DNA of 63,666 nt, taken from an uncultured beta proteobacterium. Lineage in GTDB: Bacteria > Pseudomonadota > Gammaproteobacteria > Burkholderiales > Burkholderiaceae. The translations under genes and the position numbers were made by a program. The notes beneath the pieces were generated by a model. It was given only the letters and a program-made list of their open reading frames with translations, made no database searches and was not told the origin of the DNA. Location: the NCBI GenBank assembly GCA_903889595.1, contig CAISYI010000016.1:1-63666 (forward strand), read 5' to 3'. Positions 36,263-45,018 of this stretch are shown piece after piece. The first letter of the stretch is position 1, and each line of letters begins with the position of its first letter.

Positions 36263-37330
36263 TCAAGGTTGAAGTGCAAAAATTGCTGCATGATGCTGCC
36301 TAAAATCAAATGCCTCGGGGGTGAACAACTGGGCAGGACATTTGAACCCTAATGATTTCCGAGGTCTCGTGTTGAGTTGCCATGCAATTCGATCTAAGTC
36401 CTCTTGGCTAAAGATACTCAAATCTTCGCCTTTTGGCAAGTATTGCCTGAGTAAGCCGTTGGTGTTTTCATTGATTCCTCTTTGCCATGGGCTATGAGGA
36501 TCAGCAAAGTAAACCTTGACTCCAGTATTTTCTGTGAGCTGGGCATGACGAGACATTTCTTTTCCTTGGTCATAGGTCATTGATAAACGCTTCTGTCCTT
36601 CAATGCGATTCAGTACGTGACTAAACCCCGTCACTGCAGACTCTGCAGTAGCTTTTTCTAATTTAGCTAATACTGTAAATAATGTCGTTCTCTCTACAAT
36701 CGTACCGATAGCTGTTCGGTTCCCTTTACCTTTGATTAAATCACCTTCCCAGTGTCCTGGTACAAGTCGCTCTTCCACCTCGGGTGGACGGTCATGGATG
36801 CTGACCATATCAGGTATTTGTCCACGACGATCTTCACCACGTGCTCTAGGTTTACGTTTAGCATGACCAAATCTTAACCAACCAATCACTTCAGTACGCA
36901 ACTCACCACGCGGCATTAAGTAAATGGCGCTATAGATCGTCTCATGCGATACCTGTAGGCTGGGATAGTCTGCGTTCACAGACTTTAGTGTGCCAGCAAT
37001 TTGTTCTGGTGAGTAGCCCTGTTTTAAATAATTCATGACCACCTTCCAAAGTTCGCTCCCAACTTGTAATCGACGAGCCACTCGAGGAACTGAAGATAAA
37101 CTCTGTGCTCGTTCTTGGGCTAAAACAGCACGATATTTACCAGCGATAGGAGGTCTTCCACGAACGGCGATTCCAGTCGATTTTACCCAATTATTTCTTT
37201 TTAACTCTCGAGTTATCGTTGAAACTGATCTACCAAGACTGACAGCAATCCAGCTGGGTTTAAATCCCCAAGTTAACTGCGTTTGAATTAAACTACGTTC
37301 TTCCATGCTTAATTGTTTATATTTTTCCAT
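36263..37330 (-). CDS. IS30-family transposase
   Basis: 355 residues. N-terminal helix-turn-helix (EERSLIQTQLTWGFKPSWIA then STITRELKRN), and a DDE catalytic core with D197 in PGHWEGDLI, D254 in TYDQGKEM and E288 in RGINENTNG, the IS30 pattern with about 33 residues between the last two acids. No frameshift or premature stop, so the protein is probably active. The stop codon (36263) falls six bases outside the recognised terminal repeat edge at 36269. Confidence 0.95.
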   Translation of the reverse strand: MEKYKQLSMEERSLIQTQLTWGFKPSWIAVSLGRSVSTITRELKRNNWVKSTGIAVRGRPPIAGKYRAVLAQERAQSLSSVPRVARRLQVGSELWKVVMNYLKQGYSPEQIAGTLKSVNADYPSLQVSHETIYSAIYLMPRGELRTEVIGWLRFGHAKRKPRARGEDRRGQIPDMVSIHDRPPEVEERLVPGHWEGDLIKGKGNRTAIGTIVERTTLFTVLAKLEKATAESAVTGFSHVLNRIEGQKRLSMTYDQGKEMSRHAQLTENTGVKVYFADPHSPWQRGINENTNGLLRQYLPKGEDLSIFSQEDLDRIAWQLNTRPRKSLGFKCPAQLFTPEAFDFRQHHAAIFALQP

Positions 37331-37364
37331 GAAACATTTTCTTCCTAAAAATGTTGCACTTCAA
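36269..37364. mobile_element. IS30-family insertion sequence
   Basis: About 1.1 kb with imperfect terminal inverted repeats: TTGAAGTGCAAAAATT at 36269-36284 and, inverted, TTGAAGTGCAACATTT at 37364-37349 (11 perfect bases at the ends). It contains one complete transposase gene. It sits in the gap between a sensor kinase gene and its response regulator gene. I could not identify a clear short target duplication, so the exact ends could differ by a few bases. Confidence 0.85.
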
Positions 37365-37429
37365 TTTAGAGCGCGCCCTTCAAATGAATAGTATAATAAT
37401 TTAAAATTTTTTTCTTCACTCGTTTTTTA

Positions 37430-39259
37430 TCATAAATTTTTTCTACTATTAAGCGTAATGGTGAATTTTGCTCCGCCCATCTCGCTTATCTCATAGATGA
37501 TCTGGCCATCATTTTTGGTAACAATGTACTTACATAACCAAAGACCAATTCCCATTCCAATATTTTTTTCATTACTTAATAATTCAAACAGATTGTTCTG
37601 TCGTTCTAAATCAATACCTCTTCCACTATCTGAAATTGAGATAGTAACTATTTCAGAGGTTTGAATACCTTTGATAAGTATTACTTTTTGGCTAACTTCG
37701 GCATTAGATAATTCTCTAATAGCATTTGTAAAAAGATTTAACAAAATTTGACTCAAGTCAACTTCATTGATAAAGACTTGCAACTTGGGTTCAATATCAA
37801 CGATTATGTTAATCCCAAACTTTTTTGCTTCTGGATTTATGATTGCAAGAACTGACTGCAGAATGTTTTCAAATTTAAAGACTCCTCTTAGTGACTTATC
37901 TTCCAAAAAAATAGAACGAAGTGATTTAATAATATTGCCAGCTCGCACATTATCATGAGCCAGTAAGGCAAGAACCTTATTTCCAAGCTCTGTGTTCAAT
38001 TCGTTTTGATCAAGTTTCTTTTGTAAAAACTGAATATTTAAATTTGAAGCACCAATGGGTTGATTTAATTCATGTGCTATAGATGCCGCTAAGGCCCCCG
38101 TTACAGCAGTTTTATTGGCCTTTAATAAATTAATAGCAAGTTGTTCTTTTTCTTTAAGGAGATTAGATATCTCGATATTTTTCGTGGTTAGGATATCAAC
38201 CGTTTTAGCTTTTAGCTCAAACTCTTTACGTTTGGTTATATCAATAATATATCCACTCCAAGGAACATTTTTAAAATCTTCTCCCCTCGGTGAAGAAGAA
38301 ACCTGAATCCATTTAATCGAACCATCTGATACGATTAATCTGGTTTCAATTAGAAAAGTCTTACCGCTATAGTAGGACTCTAAATTTGTCTTCCAAAAGT
38401 GCTCTTGATCGTCTGGATGAATTTGTTCAATGATGAGCGAAGAGTCAGCCATAATTGACTCAGCGCTATGTCCAATTATGTCCTTGATACCAGGGCTGAT
38501 GTAAGTAAATTGACTCGTATAGTCAGGAAAAAGGAAAAATTCATAAAGCGCACAAGGTAAGGTTGACGCCATTCCCTCGAAGCGACTCAGTGCTGTTTGC
38601 TCAGCCTTACTAGCTTGCGAATAGAGAAAAGCAATGTAAGTAAAGTACCAAAATATGCCTAAAATAAAAATACAAATAAAAATAATGGAATTAATGGTAT
38701 TGGTATCAAAGGCACTTACCGAAATTCCAAAAGGAGCGAATAGGATTCTAAAGGCCCAACAGACAGAACTCAACATAGCAGTGATAGCAAGAATTCGAAT
38801 GTGATAGTTGGGGTATATGCGGTTAACCCTTGAACAGGTGAAAGTTAAATAAACAAAAATTAGGTATACGAGACCAGGCACGAATATTGTTTGATAAGTT
38901 TTACCAAGATAAATACCAATAAGACTTAAAGCACTGCAATAAACCAAAAAAATTACAATTGAATGGAGGACTTTAGTTTTGAAATTATGCTCAACACCAC
39001 CAATCTGTTTAATCCCCAAAACGAAGAAGATGTAGGCATTAAATGCGAGTCCATTTGAAACGATGTAAGGTATTGATAGATTTGATTGAGTTCTAAATAT
39101 TGTAAAAATAGTTGCAATACCCATCAAAAAAGCGCCAAAAGCCCAAAATTTAACAGAAGAATCTTTGTTTTTATCAATAAATTGAAATAACACTCCAGAA
39201 TAAGCTAAAGACAAAATGCCATAAAACAAAAAAATAGATGATATGAGGGTGATATTCAT
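37430..39259 (-). CDS. Membrane-bound PAS-domain sensor histidine kinase
   Basis: 609 residues. About seven hydrophobic segments fill residues 1-215; a PAS domain follows near 225-345 (DIIGHSAESIMADSSLIIEQ, then RGEDFKNVPWSGYIIDIT at its end). The phosphoacceptor His is near residue 396 in SIAHELNQPIGASN, and the ATPase domain has LLNLFTNAIREL (N box), DSGRGID and GMGIGLWL (G boxes). It probably pairs with the response regulator at 35563-36219; the signal is unknown but may be an aromatic compound, given the neighbours. Confidence 0.88.
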   Translation of the reverse strand: MNITLISSIFLFYGILSLAYSGVLFQFIDKNKDSSVKFWAFGAFLMGIATIFTIFRTQSNLSIPYIVSNGLAFNAYIFFVLGIKQIGGVEHNFKTKVLHSIVIFLVYCSALSLIGIYLGKTYQTIFVPGLVYLIFVYLTFTCSRVNRIYPNYHIRILAITAMLSSVCWAFRILFAPFGISVSAFDTNTINSIIFICIFILGIFWYFTYIAFLYSQASKAEQTALSRFEGMASTLPCALYEFFLFPDYTSQFTYISPGIKDIIGHSAESIMADSSLIIEQIHPDDQEHFWKTNLESYYSGKTFLIETRLIVSDGSIKWIQVSSSPRGEDFKNVPWSGYIIDITKRKEFELKAKTVDILTTKNIEISNLLKEKEQLAINLLKANKTAVTGALAASIAHELNQPIGASNLNIQFLQKKLDQNELNTELGNKVLALLAHDNVRAGNIIKSLRSIFLEDKSLRGVFKFENILQSVLAIINPEAKKFGINIIVDIEPKLQVFINEVDLSQILLNLFTNAIRELSNAEVSQKVILIKGIQTSEIVTISISDSGRGIDLERQNNLFELLSNEKNIGMGIGLWLCKYIVTKNDGQIIYEISEMGGAKFTITLNSRKNL

Positions 39260-39618
39260 ATTTTTTTAATCATATTGCTTACAAGTTTTAGATGAGTTGG
39301 CGGAGCAGTATATAAAGAGCAACTTGTTTTAAAGTCTGTATGATTAATCATAGAGTGATTTAAAGTCTATTTTTTTGAGATATTAATTTAGTAAATTTTG
39401 TATATTTTAGTATCTTTTCAATGTTATGAAGATAGTGATACCTTCTTCAAGGTTGTTTGCTTAAAAAAATCAAATATTTTGGTGTTGTGGCAAAATCGTT
39501 ATGTTGCCTAAAATTTAGAGCAGTTCTTGGAATAATAATATGTCGGGAACTTATCAAGGTTGTTGTAGTATTGGTTCAAGTCATTTTTTTAGTCGTTAAT
39601 TCATTAGAAATTATATTC
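39260..39618. promoter_or_regulatory. Divergent promoter region between sensor kinase and FrnE-like gene
   Basis: 359 bases. Contains the perfect 14-base palindrome TATGATTAATCATA at 39339-39352, a candidate operator for the divergent genes. The frame entering the DsbA-like gene is open from 39457 but encodes an unconserved hydrophobic leader, which I treat as non-coding. Nothing else recognised. Confidence 0.4.
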
Positions 39619-40290
39619 ATGAGAGTAAAAATTCACGTAGATTTTGTTTCAGATGTTGCTTGCCCATGGTGTGCAGTTGGCCTCGGACATCTCGAACAAG
39701 CAGCCCTTAATGTTGCCGATCAGGCGGAAGTTGAGATATTCTTTAGGCCCTTTGAATTGAATCCCAATGTTCCAAAGGGTGGCATGAATACGATTGAGCA
39801 TTTGTCAGAAAAATATGGTTCATCGGCGCATGATATAAAAATTAATCAAATAAAAATTCGGGAACACGCTAGGTTAGCTGGATTTGATTTTAATGATGAA
39901 ATTCGACCAATGATTTACAACACTTTTACCTGTCACCGATTGTTGCACTGGGCATTAGAGGAGCATGGATACATCGCTCAATATCGATTAAAAAGAGAGT
40001 TGCTAGAAACCTGTTTTTGCCGTAATGAAGATTTAGAGGATCCTTACAAACTTTGTGCTGCAGTTGAGCGTGCTGATTTAGATCCTTTGCAAGCTTTGGA
40101 AATTATTAATTCTGGTCAATATGGTGAAGAAGTTCGGGAAATGGAAGAGCATTATCGACATTTGGGAATCCAGTCTGTTCCTTCAATTATTATGAATGGA
40201 AAATACTTGCTACAAGGTGCACAACCCATCGAAGTGTTTGAAAATGCATTCCAAGAAATTGTGGATGAATTTCTAGCTGATACGAATTAG
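39619..40290 (+). CDS. DsbA-family thiol oxidoreductase, FrnE-like
   Basis: 223 residues from the ATG at 39619. Thioredoxin-like fold with the active-site motif CPWC near residue 15, preceded by IHVDFVSDVA, and cis-Pro region SVPSIIMNGKYLLQGAQP near residue 187. The FrnE group is cytosolic, in line with the lack of a signal peptide in this form. A longer form from 39457 would begin with about 50 mostly hydrophobic residues; I reject it because the conserved domain starts exactly at the chosen ATG, though the upstream ribosome binding site is weak. Confidence 0.82.
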   Translation: MRVKIHVDFVSDVACPWCAVGLGHLEQAALNVADQAEVEIFFRPFELNPNVPKGGMNTIEHLSEKYGSSAHDIKINQIKIREHARLAGFDFNDEIRPMIYNTFTCHRLLHWALEEHGYIAQYRLKRELLETCFCRNEDLEDPYKLCAAVERADLDPLQALEIINSGQYGEEVREMEEHYRHLGIQSVPSIIMNGKYLLQGAQPIEVFENAFQEIVDEFLADTN

Positions 40291-40320
40291 TCATCCAATT
40301 CAAACGATAGAAATTTTGCT

Positions 40321-41631
40321 TTGATTGAAATAACTCCCGAATATGAGGCGGTACTTGCCGCCATTGAAAGAAAAGACCCTTACATTTTTATAAGTGGTAG
40401 AGCCGGAACGGGTAAATCCACCTTAGTTAATTATTTAAGAACAAACTCCACAGAGGAATTGGCAGTAGTCGCACCAACTGGTGTTGCTGCGCTTCAAGTA
40501 AGAGGGATGACCATTCATTCCTTCTTCAAATTTCCACCTCGTTTAATTTTTCCTGAAGAAGATATTAAAAAACTCAAAGATCGACGCCTATATAACAAAC
40601 TAGGTATTTTAGTTATTGATGAGGTGTCGATGGTTCGAGCTGATATGGTCGATGCTATCGATATGTTCTTGCGAGTCAATGGACCGCGGGAGGGCAAGGC
40701 ATTTGGTGGGGTACAAATTATTTTTGTTGGTGATTTATTTCAACTTCCACCTGTCGTCAGAGCCGAGGAACTAGAAGTCTTAAGAAGTAGGGATTATGAA
40801 GAGCCTTATTTTTTTCATGCAATGGCACTGCGTAATCGAGAGTTAACTTTTATCGAGTTAAAAAAAATATTTCGCCAAAAAGATGAATCCTTTACTAGCT
40901 TATTAAATCAAGTGCGTATTAACCAAGGGGTTGAGCAAGCGTTAAGGATTATTAACGATAGTTGCTATCAACCCAATAATCCTTCGAATGATCAGGCTAT
41001 TGTTTTAACCACGACAAATCAACGTGCCGATAACATTAATCAACAAGCGATGGGTGCTTTAAATACAACTACGAAAATTTATCGAGGACGGATGGAAGGA
41101 AAGTTTGTGGTGGACGAGAGAAACTTGCCATCACCGATGGACCTTACCCTAAAGTTAGATGCAAGGGTCATGTTTACCGCAAATGATAAAAATATCCCCA
41201 GGAAGTGGATGAACGGCTCACTTGGTAAAGTAGTGCAATTTTCAACTGATAGCGTTACTGTTGAATTAGATCCGCCGATTGGAAAATCATCCAGATATTC
41301 AAACTTTGTGGAAGTTCCCGTCTTTACTTGGGAGTCTTACCATTACGAGTACGACGATAAGTTAGATCAAATAAAACCCGTCGTCAATGGTAGTTTTCAG
41401 CAATTTCCCCTGATGTTAGCTTGGGCTGTAACAATTCATAAGAGTCAAGGAAAGACCCTGGAAAGAGTCACCGTAGATTTAGCGGGAGGTGCTTTTGCGC
41501 CTGGTCAAGTGTATGTGGCTTTAAGCCGATGTACGACCTTAGAAGGTATTAATTTAGCTAAACCCATAAAACCTATGGATGTGCGAAGTAACTCACACAT
41601 CCAACATTTCTACCGCCGTTTAAGCCATTAA
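40321..41631 (+). CDS. Pif1/RecD-like superfamily 1 DNA helicase
   Basis: 436 residues with a TTG start. Helicase motifs: Walker A GRAGTGKST near residue 26, motif II IDEVSMV near residue 100, motif III FVGDLFQLPPV near residue 139, and C-terminal AVTIHKSQGKTLERV plus YVALSRCT. The arrangement is that of Pif1-family helicases with a UvrD_C_2 end. No clear ribosome binding site is visible. It ends against the convergent dehydrogenase gene with no gap; there is no link to catabolism. Confidence 0.85.
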   Translation: MIEITPEYEAVLAAIERKDPYIFISGRAGTGKSTLVNYLRTNSTEELAVVAPTGVAALQVRGMTIHSFFKFPPRLIFPEEDIKKLKDRRLYNKLGILVIDEVSMVRADMVDAIDMFLRVNGPREGKAFGGVQIIFVGDLFQLPPVVRAEELEVLRSRDYEEPYFFHAMALRNRELTFIELKKIFRQKDESFTSLLNQVRINQGVEQALRIINDSCYQPNNPSNDQAIVLTTTNQRADNINQQAMGALNTTTKIYRGRMEGKFVVDERNLPSPMDLTLKLDARVMFTANDKNIPRKWMNGSLGKVVQFSTDSVTVELDPPIGKSSRYSNFVEVPVFTWESYHYEYDDKLDQIKPVVNGSFQQFPLMLAWAVTIHKSQGKTLERVTVDLAGGAFAPGQVYVALSRCTTLEGINLAKPIKPMDVRSNSHIQHFYRRLSH

Positions 41632-42672
41632 TTAAGATTTAGAAGATTTTTTTGCGGCTTTAACAGGTGATTTTTTAGCACTTGTTGACCAGTTTTCCAA
41701 TACTTTATAGACAACTGCCGTGTCATCCTTTTGATGTCCAAGTGCTGCCGCTGCATGATAGATGGGCATACATGAACTAAAGAGTGGTGCGGGAACGTTA
41801 TAAGATTTAATTGCCTCTCCAATTAAATGCATATCTTTCGCCCATACTTCAATCTTCATCGTAGCTACATTCCAAGTGCGGTTTGCCATGGATGGTCCAC
41901 GGACTTGAAACATTCTTGAACTTCCAGCACCGTCGCCAATCACTTCAACGACTTGGTTAGCATCTAGGCCCATCTCGGCACCCAGGAGAATTGCCTCAGC
42001 CGCTGCAACGTTATGAATTGCTACTAAATGATTAGCAACTAATTTCATTTTCATTCCTTGGCCAAACTCACCAACGTTATATCTTGCTCGGGCAAAACCT
42101 TCAAACACAGAATCCATTTGTTTAATAGCCTTCTTATCGCCACTTGCATAAACAGCAAGGTCTCTTGTGACGGCTTGAGCACCAGTTCCTGAGAGCGGGC
42201 AATCTAACAAAATGATTCCTTTAGTTGCCAGTAAGACTCGAGCAGCCTCTTTTGCATCATGAGGTAGGGTACCTAATTCAGCAACAATCGTTCCTTTTTT
42301 GGCATTTGCAGTAATCTCTTCAGAAACCGCCTTTAAAGCATAAACAGAAGGCAAAGATAACAATATGTAATCACATGATTGTGCTACCTGTGATACTTGT
42401 TCACAGATGGTAATCCCCACTTTTTTGAGTAATTTTTGTTGTTCTTTGCTTGGGTCAAAGCCAAAAACATCAAAGCCTGCAGCATGAAGGTTGCTGGCAA
42501 TCGAAGACCCCATGATGCCTAAACCAACAACTCCAACTTTAGTTGTGAGGACGATTGTTTTTTCATTGCTAGACATTTCAGATGCCTTAGTTTCTTTTGC
42601 TTTAGGGGTTGACTTAGCAGGAGTTTTTTTAGTGCTTAGTTTAGTACTTGGTTTCGTTAATTTGTTAGTCAT
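41632..42672 (-). CDS. 3-hydroxyisobutyrate-dehydrogenase-family oxidoreductase with lysine-rich tails
   Basis: 346 residues. The beta-hydroxyacid dehydrogenase core spans about 44-328: NAD(P) motif GLGIMGSSIASNL near residue 50, substrate-binding DCPLSGTGAQA near residue 170, and catalytic-Lys region GMKMKLVANHLVA near residue 212. Residues 1-40 and 330-346 are low-complexity Lys/Thr/Ser/Ala/Pro stretches (for example TKKTPAKSTPKAK and AKKSPVKAAKKSSKS) resembling histone H1 tails and absent from ordinary family members. The substrate is unknown; tartronate semialdehyde or a similar hydroxyacid is possible. First gene downstream of a hydrolase gene in the same direction. Confidence 0.82.
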   Translation of the reverse strand: MTNKLTKPSTKLSTKKTPAKSTPKAKETKASEMSSNEKTIVLTTKVGVVGLGIMGSSIASNLHAAGFDVFGFDPSKEQQKLLKKVGITICEQVSQVAQSCDYILLSLPSVYALKAVSEEITANAKKGTIVAELGTLPHDAKEAARVLLATKGIILLDCPLSGTGAQAVTRDLAVYASGDKKAIKQMDSVFEGFARARYNVGEFGQGMKMKLVANHLVAIHNVAAAEAILLGAEMGLDANQVVEVIGDGAGSSRMFQVRGPSMANRTWNVATMKIEVWAKDMHLIGEAIKSYNVPAPLFSSCMPIYHAAAALGHQKDDTAVVYKVLENWSTSAKKSPVKAAKKSSKS

Positions 42673-42737
42673 CTCTGAGTTCTTTAAATAATATTAAGTT
42701 AGTAAGTTAAAAAGTAAAACAAGACCACATCGATTGC

Positions 42738-43535
42738 TTAGTTTTTGATGAAGTCTTTAATTGCTGCGAAAAACGCTTCAGGATCTTGCAATTGCGGAAC
42801 ATGTGCCAAACCAGGAAGAATATTCAAACTTGCATTTGGTAATAGATTCGCTAACTCTTCAGACATTGCTGGGGGAGTTGCTTCATCAAATTCTCCACAA
42901 AGGACGAGCGACGGAATCTGTAATTCTTTTACTAAGGGTCTCAAATCCATGGTCGATAGAGCATTACATGCTCCGTGAAAGGTTTCCATATTAATACTCA
43001 AAAACCGCTCTTTACGCTGTGCAATTAAGTCAGGATGCTGTTCTTGGTAAGCTGGTGCAAAAAGTCTACGCATCGCAACGTCAGCAATAGCTGATAAACC
43101 CTTATTTTTAGCATTCTCAGACATTCCTCTGAACGCTGCACGACCGGGCTCTGTAAAGCAAGCACCACAATCAGCTAAGATGAGTTTGGAGACCATTGCT
43201 GGGTGTCTAATTGCCGTGTTAAGTGCCACAAAACCACCGTAGCCATTACCTAAAAAGATGGGGGCGGGTGTTAAATTTAAGGTTTTTAGCGCACCGGCAA
43301 TTTGATCAGCAATCGCATCGAGTGAACCACCCACGAAGCTAGATGAATCAAATCCTGGCAAACTCAATAAGATGACTTGATGATCTTTAGCTAAATTGGG
43401 TAAGACTTTTTCAAAACTCGTTTGATCTGCTAATAATGAGTGAAACAAAACAATGGACGGACCTGCACCGTAAACTTTAATACTAAGTTGATGTTGATTA
43501 AATTGAAGATTGACGGATTCGAAATTGATAGACAT
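42738..43535 (-). CDS. Alpha/beta hydrolase with glycine at the nucleophile position
   Basis: 265 residues resembling 3-oxoadipate enol-lactonase-like hydrolases. The oxyanion region FHSLLADQ is near residue 31, the acid in CGEFDEATPP near residue 208 and the His in GLAHVPQLQDP near residue 244 are present. The nucleophile elbow reads GNGYGG at residues 96-101, with Gly98 (codon GGC) where Ser is expected; AGC to GGC is a single change. Either the enzyme is inactive or it works without a serine nucleophile. Adjacent to the lysine-tailed dehydrogenase gene. Confidence 0.82.
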   Translation of the reverse strand: MSINFESVNLQFNQHQLSIKVYGAGPSIVLFHSLLADQTSFEKVLPNLAKDHQVILLSLPGFDSSSFVGGSLDAIADQIAGALKTLNLTPAPIFLGNGYGGFVALNTAIRHPAMVSKLILADCGACFTEPGRAAFRGMSENAKNKGLSAIADVAMRRLFAPAYQEQHPDLIAQRKERFLSINMETFHGACNALSTMDLRPLVKELQIPSLVLCGEFDEATPPAMSEELANLLPNASLNILPGLAHVPQLQDPEAFFAAIKDFIKN

Positions 43536-43693
43536 ATTAGGGTTTCCAAAAATAGCTGTTAAGGTTTGGTGGGTCTCTTGATGATTAAATTTTAAGACTT
43601 TATTTGTTGTGTGAAAAGAGACAAGTGCGAATTAAACTTTTTTCAATCGACTAAATATAGCATAATTGAAGCACGATAATTAAGGAGACAACA

Positions 43694-44947
43694 ATGCAAC
43701 TGAAAAGAAAAACATTAGCTGTTTTGATCGCAGCATTCGGAATTACTTTTAGTAACATCCAAAGTACTCTAGCAGCCTCTACAGATCCTATCAGAGTTGG
43801 ATTTTTAACAATCAAATCTGGCGCTCTAGCTGCAGGCGGAATCCAGATGGAAGAGGCGATCAAACTCTTTCTAAAAGAAAGAAATAATACAATTGCCGGT
43901 CGTAAAGTTGAGTTATTTACGGGTGATACAGGAGGTCAACCGGCCATAACTAAATCTAAAATACAGGAAATGGTTGAAAAAAATAAAGTACATGTCGTGA
44001 TTGGCCCTTTAGCAGCCTTTGAAGCTATTGCTGTTGATGACTATATCAAACGAGCTGAAATTCCAACGATTTCACCTTCTGCTGGTGCCGAGGATCTAAC
44101 GCAACGTAAACCAAATCCATGGTTTGTGCGTGCCGTGGGAAGTTCTGCTCAAGCAAATCATCCACTTGGTGAGTATGCGGCTAAAGAGTTGAAATATAAA
44201 CGTATCGCAATCATTGGTGATGATTTTGCCTTTGGTCATGAAAACGTTGGTGGCTTTCAAAGGACCTTTGAGGAAAATGGTGGCAAAGTAGTTCAAAAAT
44301 TATGGGCGCCATTAAATACAGCTGATTATGGAGCTTACATTAGTCAAATCAAACCCAATATTGATGCCGTTTATATTGCCTTTGCGGGTAGCAACGGCGT
44401 TAAATTCCTAAGACAGTACAAAGAGTACGGGATGAAAGAAAAACTTCCTGTCATTGCTAATATGACCGCTGTTGATGAGGGGATTTTAGCGTCAATGGGC
44501 GATGAGGCCTTGGATATTATTTCTTCAGGTTGGTATGCGGAAACAATTAAAAATCCAAACAATGAAAAATTTGCCCAAGGTATGATGAAAGAATTTAAAC
44601 AAGCACCTGGTTATTATTCTGTAGGAGCCTATGGTGCTGCCTTGATGTTAGAGAAAGCATTAAAAGAAGTAAAAGGCAATGTCGAAAATAAAGCAGAATT
44701 TATGAGTGCTCTTCGTAATGTTACGGTTGCTGACGATCCCCGTGGAAAGATTACGCTGGATGCTTTAGGAAATCCAATCATGAATGTTTACATTCGTAAA
44801 GTTGTGAAAATTGATGGGCGTTTAACCAATTCAATCATCAAAACTTACCCAAATGTGACGCAGTTTTGGAATTACAAAACTGCAGACTTCATATCAAAGC
44901 CAGTTTACTCAAGAGACTATCCAGTTTCGAACAATATAGAAAAGTAA
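43694..44947 (+). CDS. HAAT-type periplasmic binding protein, Sec-exported paralogue
   Basis: 417 residues with a Sec signal peptide (about 29 residues, cleavage after TLAA). AAGGAG precedes the ATG. The mature protein closely matches the binding protein at 49528-50775, sharing IRVG/IRIG, GPLAAFEA, AVDDYIK, TQRKPNPWFVRA and FAGSNG stretches. It has no permease genes of its own in the same direction, so it probably uses the permeases at 47687-49488. Terminated by the hairpin at 44961-44997. Confidence 0.88.
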   Translation: MQLKRKTLAVLIAAFGITFSNIQSTLAASTDPIRVGFLTIKSGALAAGGIQMEEAIKLFLKERNNTIAGRKVELFTGDTGGQPAITKSKIQEMVEKNKVHVVIGPLAAFEAIAVDDYIKRAEIPTISPSAGAEDLTQRKPNPWFVRAVGSSAQANHPLGEYAAKELKYKRIAIIGDDFAFGHENVGGFQRTFEENGGKVVQKLWAPLNTADYGAYISQIKPNIDAVYIAFAGSNGVKFLRQYKEYGMKEKLPVIANMTAVDEGILASMGDEALDIISSGWYAETIKNPNNEKFAQGMMKEFKQAPGYYSVGAYGAALMLEKALKEVKGNVENKAEFMSALRNVTVADDPRGKITLDALGNPIMNVYIRKVVKIDGRLTNSIIKTYPNVTQFWNYKTADFISKPVYSRDYPVSNNIEK

Positions 44948-44960
44948 TATTTAAAGTATA

Positions 44961-44997
44961 AAAAAATCCCCTCAGTTCACACTTGAGGGGATTTTTT
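44961..44997. terminator. Bidirectional terminator
   Basis: Perfect 14-base stem AAAAAATCCCCTCA / TGAGGGGATTTTTT with a nine-base loop. It separates the convergent binding-protein and amidohydrolase genes. Confidence 0.9.
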
Positions 44998-45018
44998 ATT
45001 GAACTAATTAAAGTTTCA

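Noticed and set aside
36255-37370. Target-site duplication of the IS30 element
   Set aside because: The bases directly outside the recognised repeat ends do not give a convincing direct repeat, and the transposase stop lies slightly outside one end, so the exact borders are uncertain.
39457-39618. N-terminal extension (membrane anchor) of the FrnE-like protein
   Set aside because: The conserved domain starts at the ATG at 39619; the upstream open stretch is AT-rich, hydrophobic by composition, and unconserved in character.
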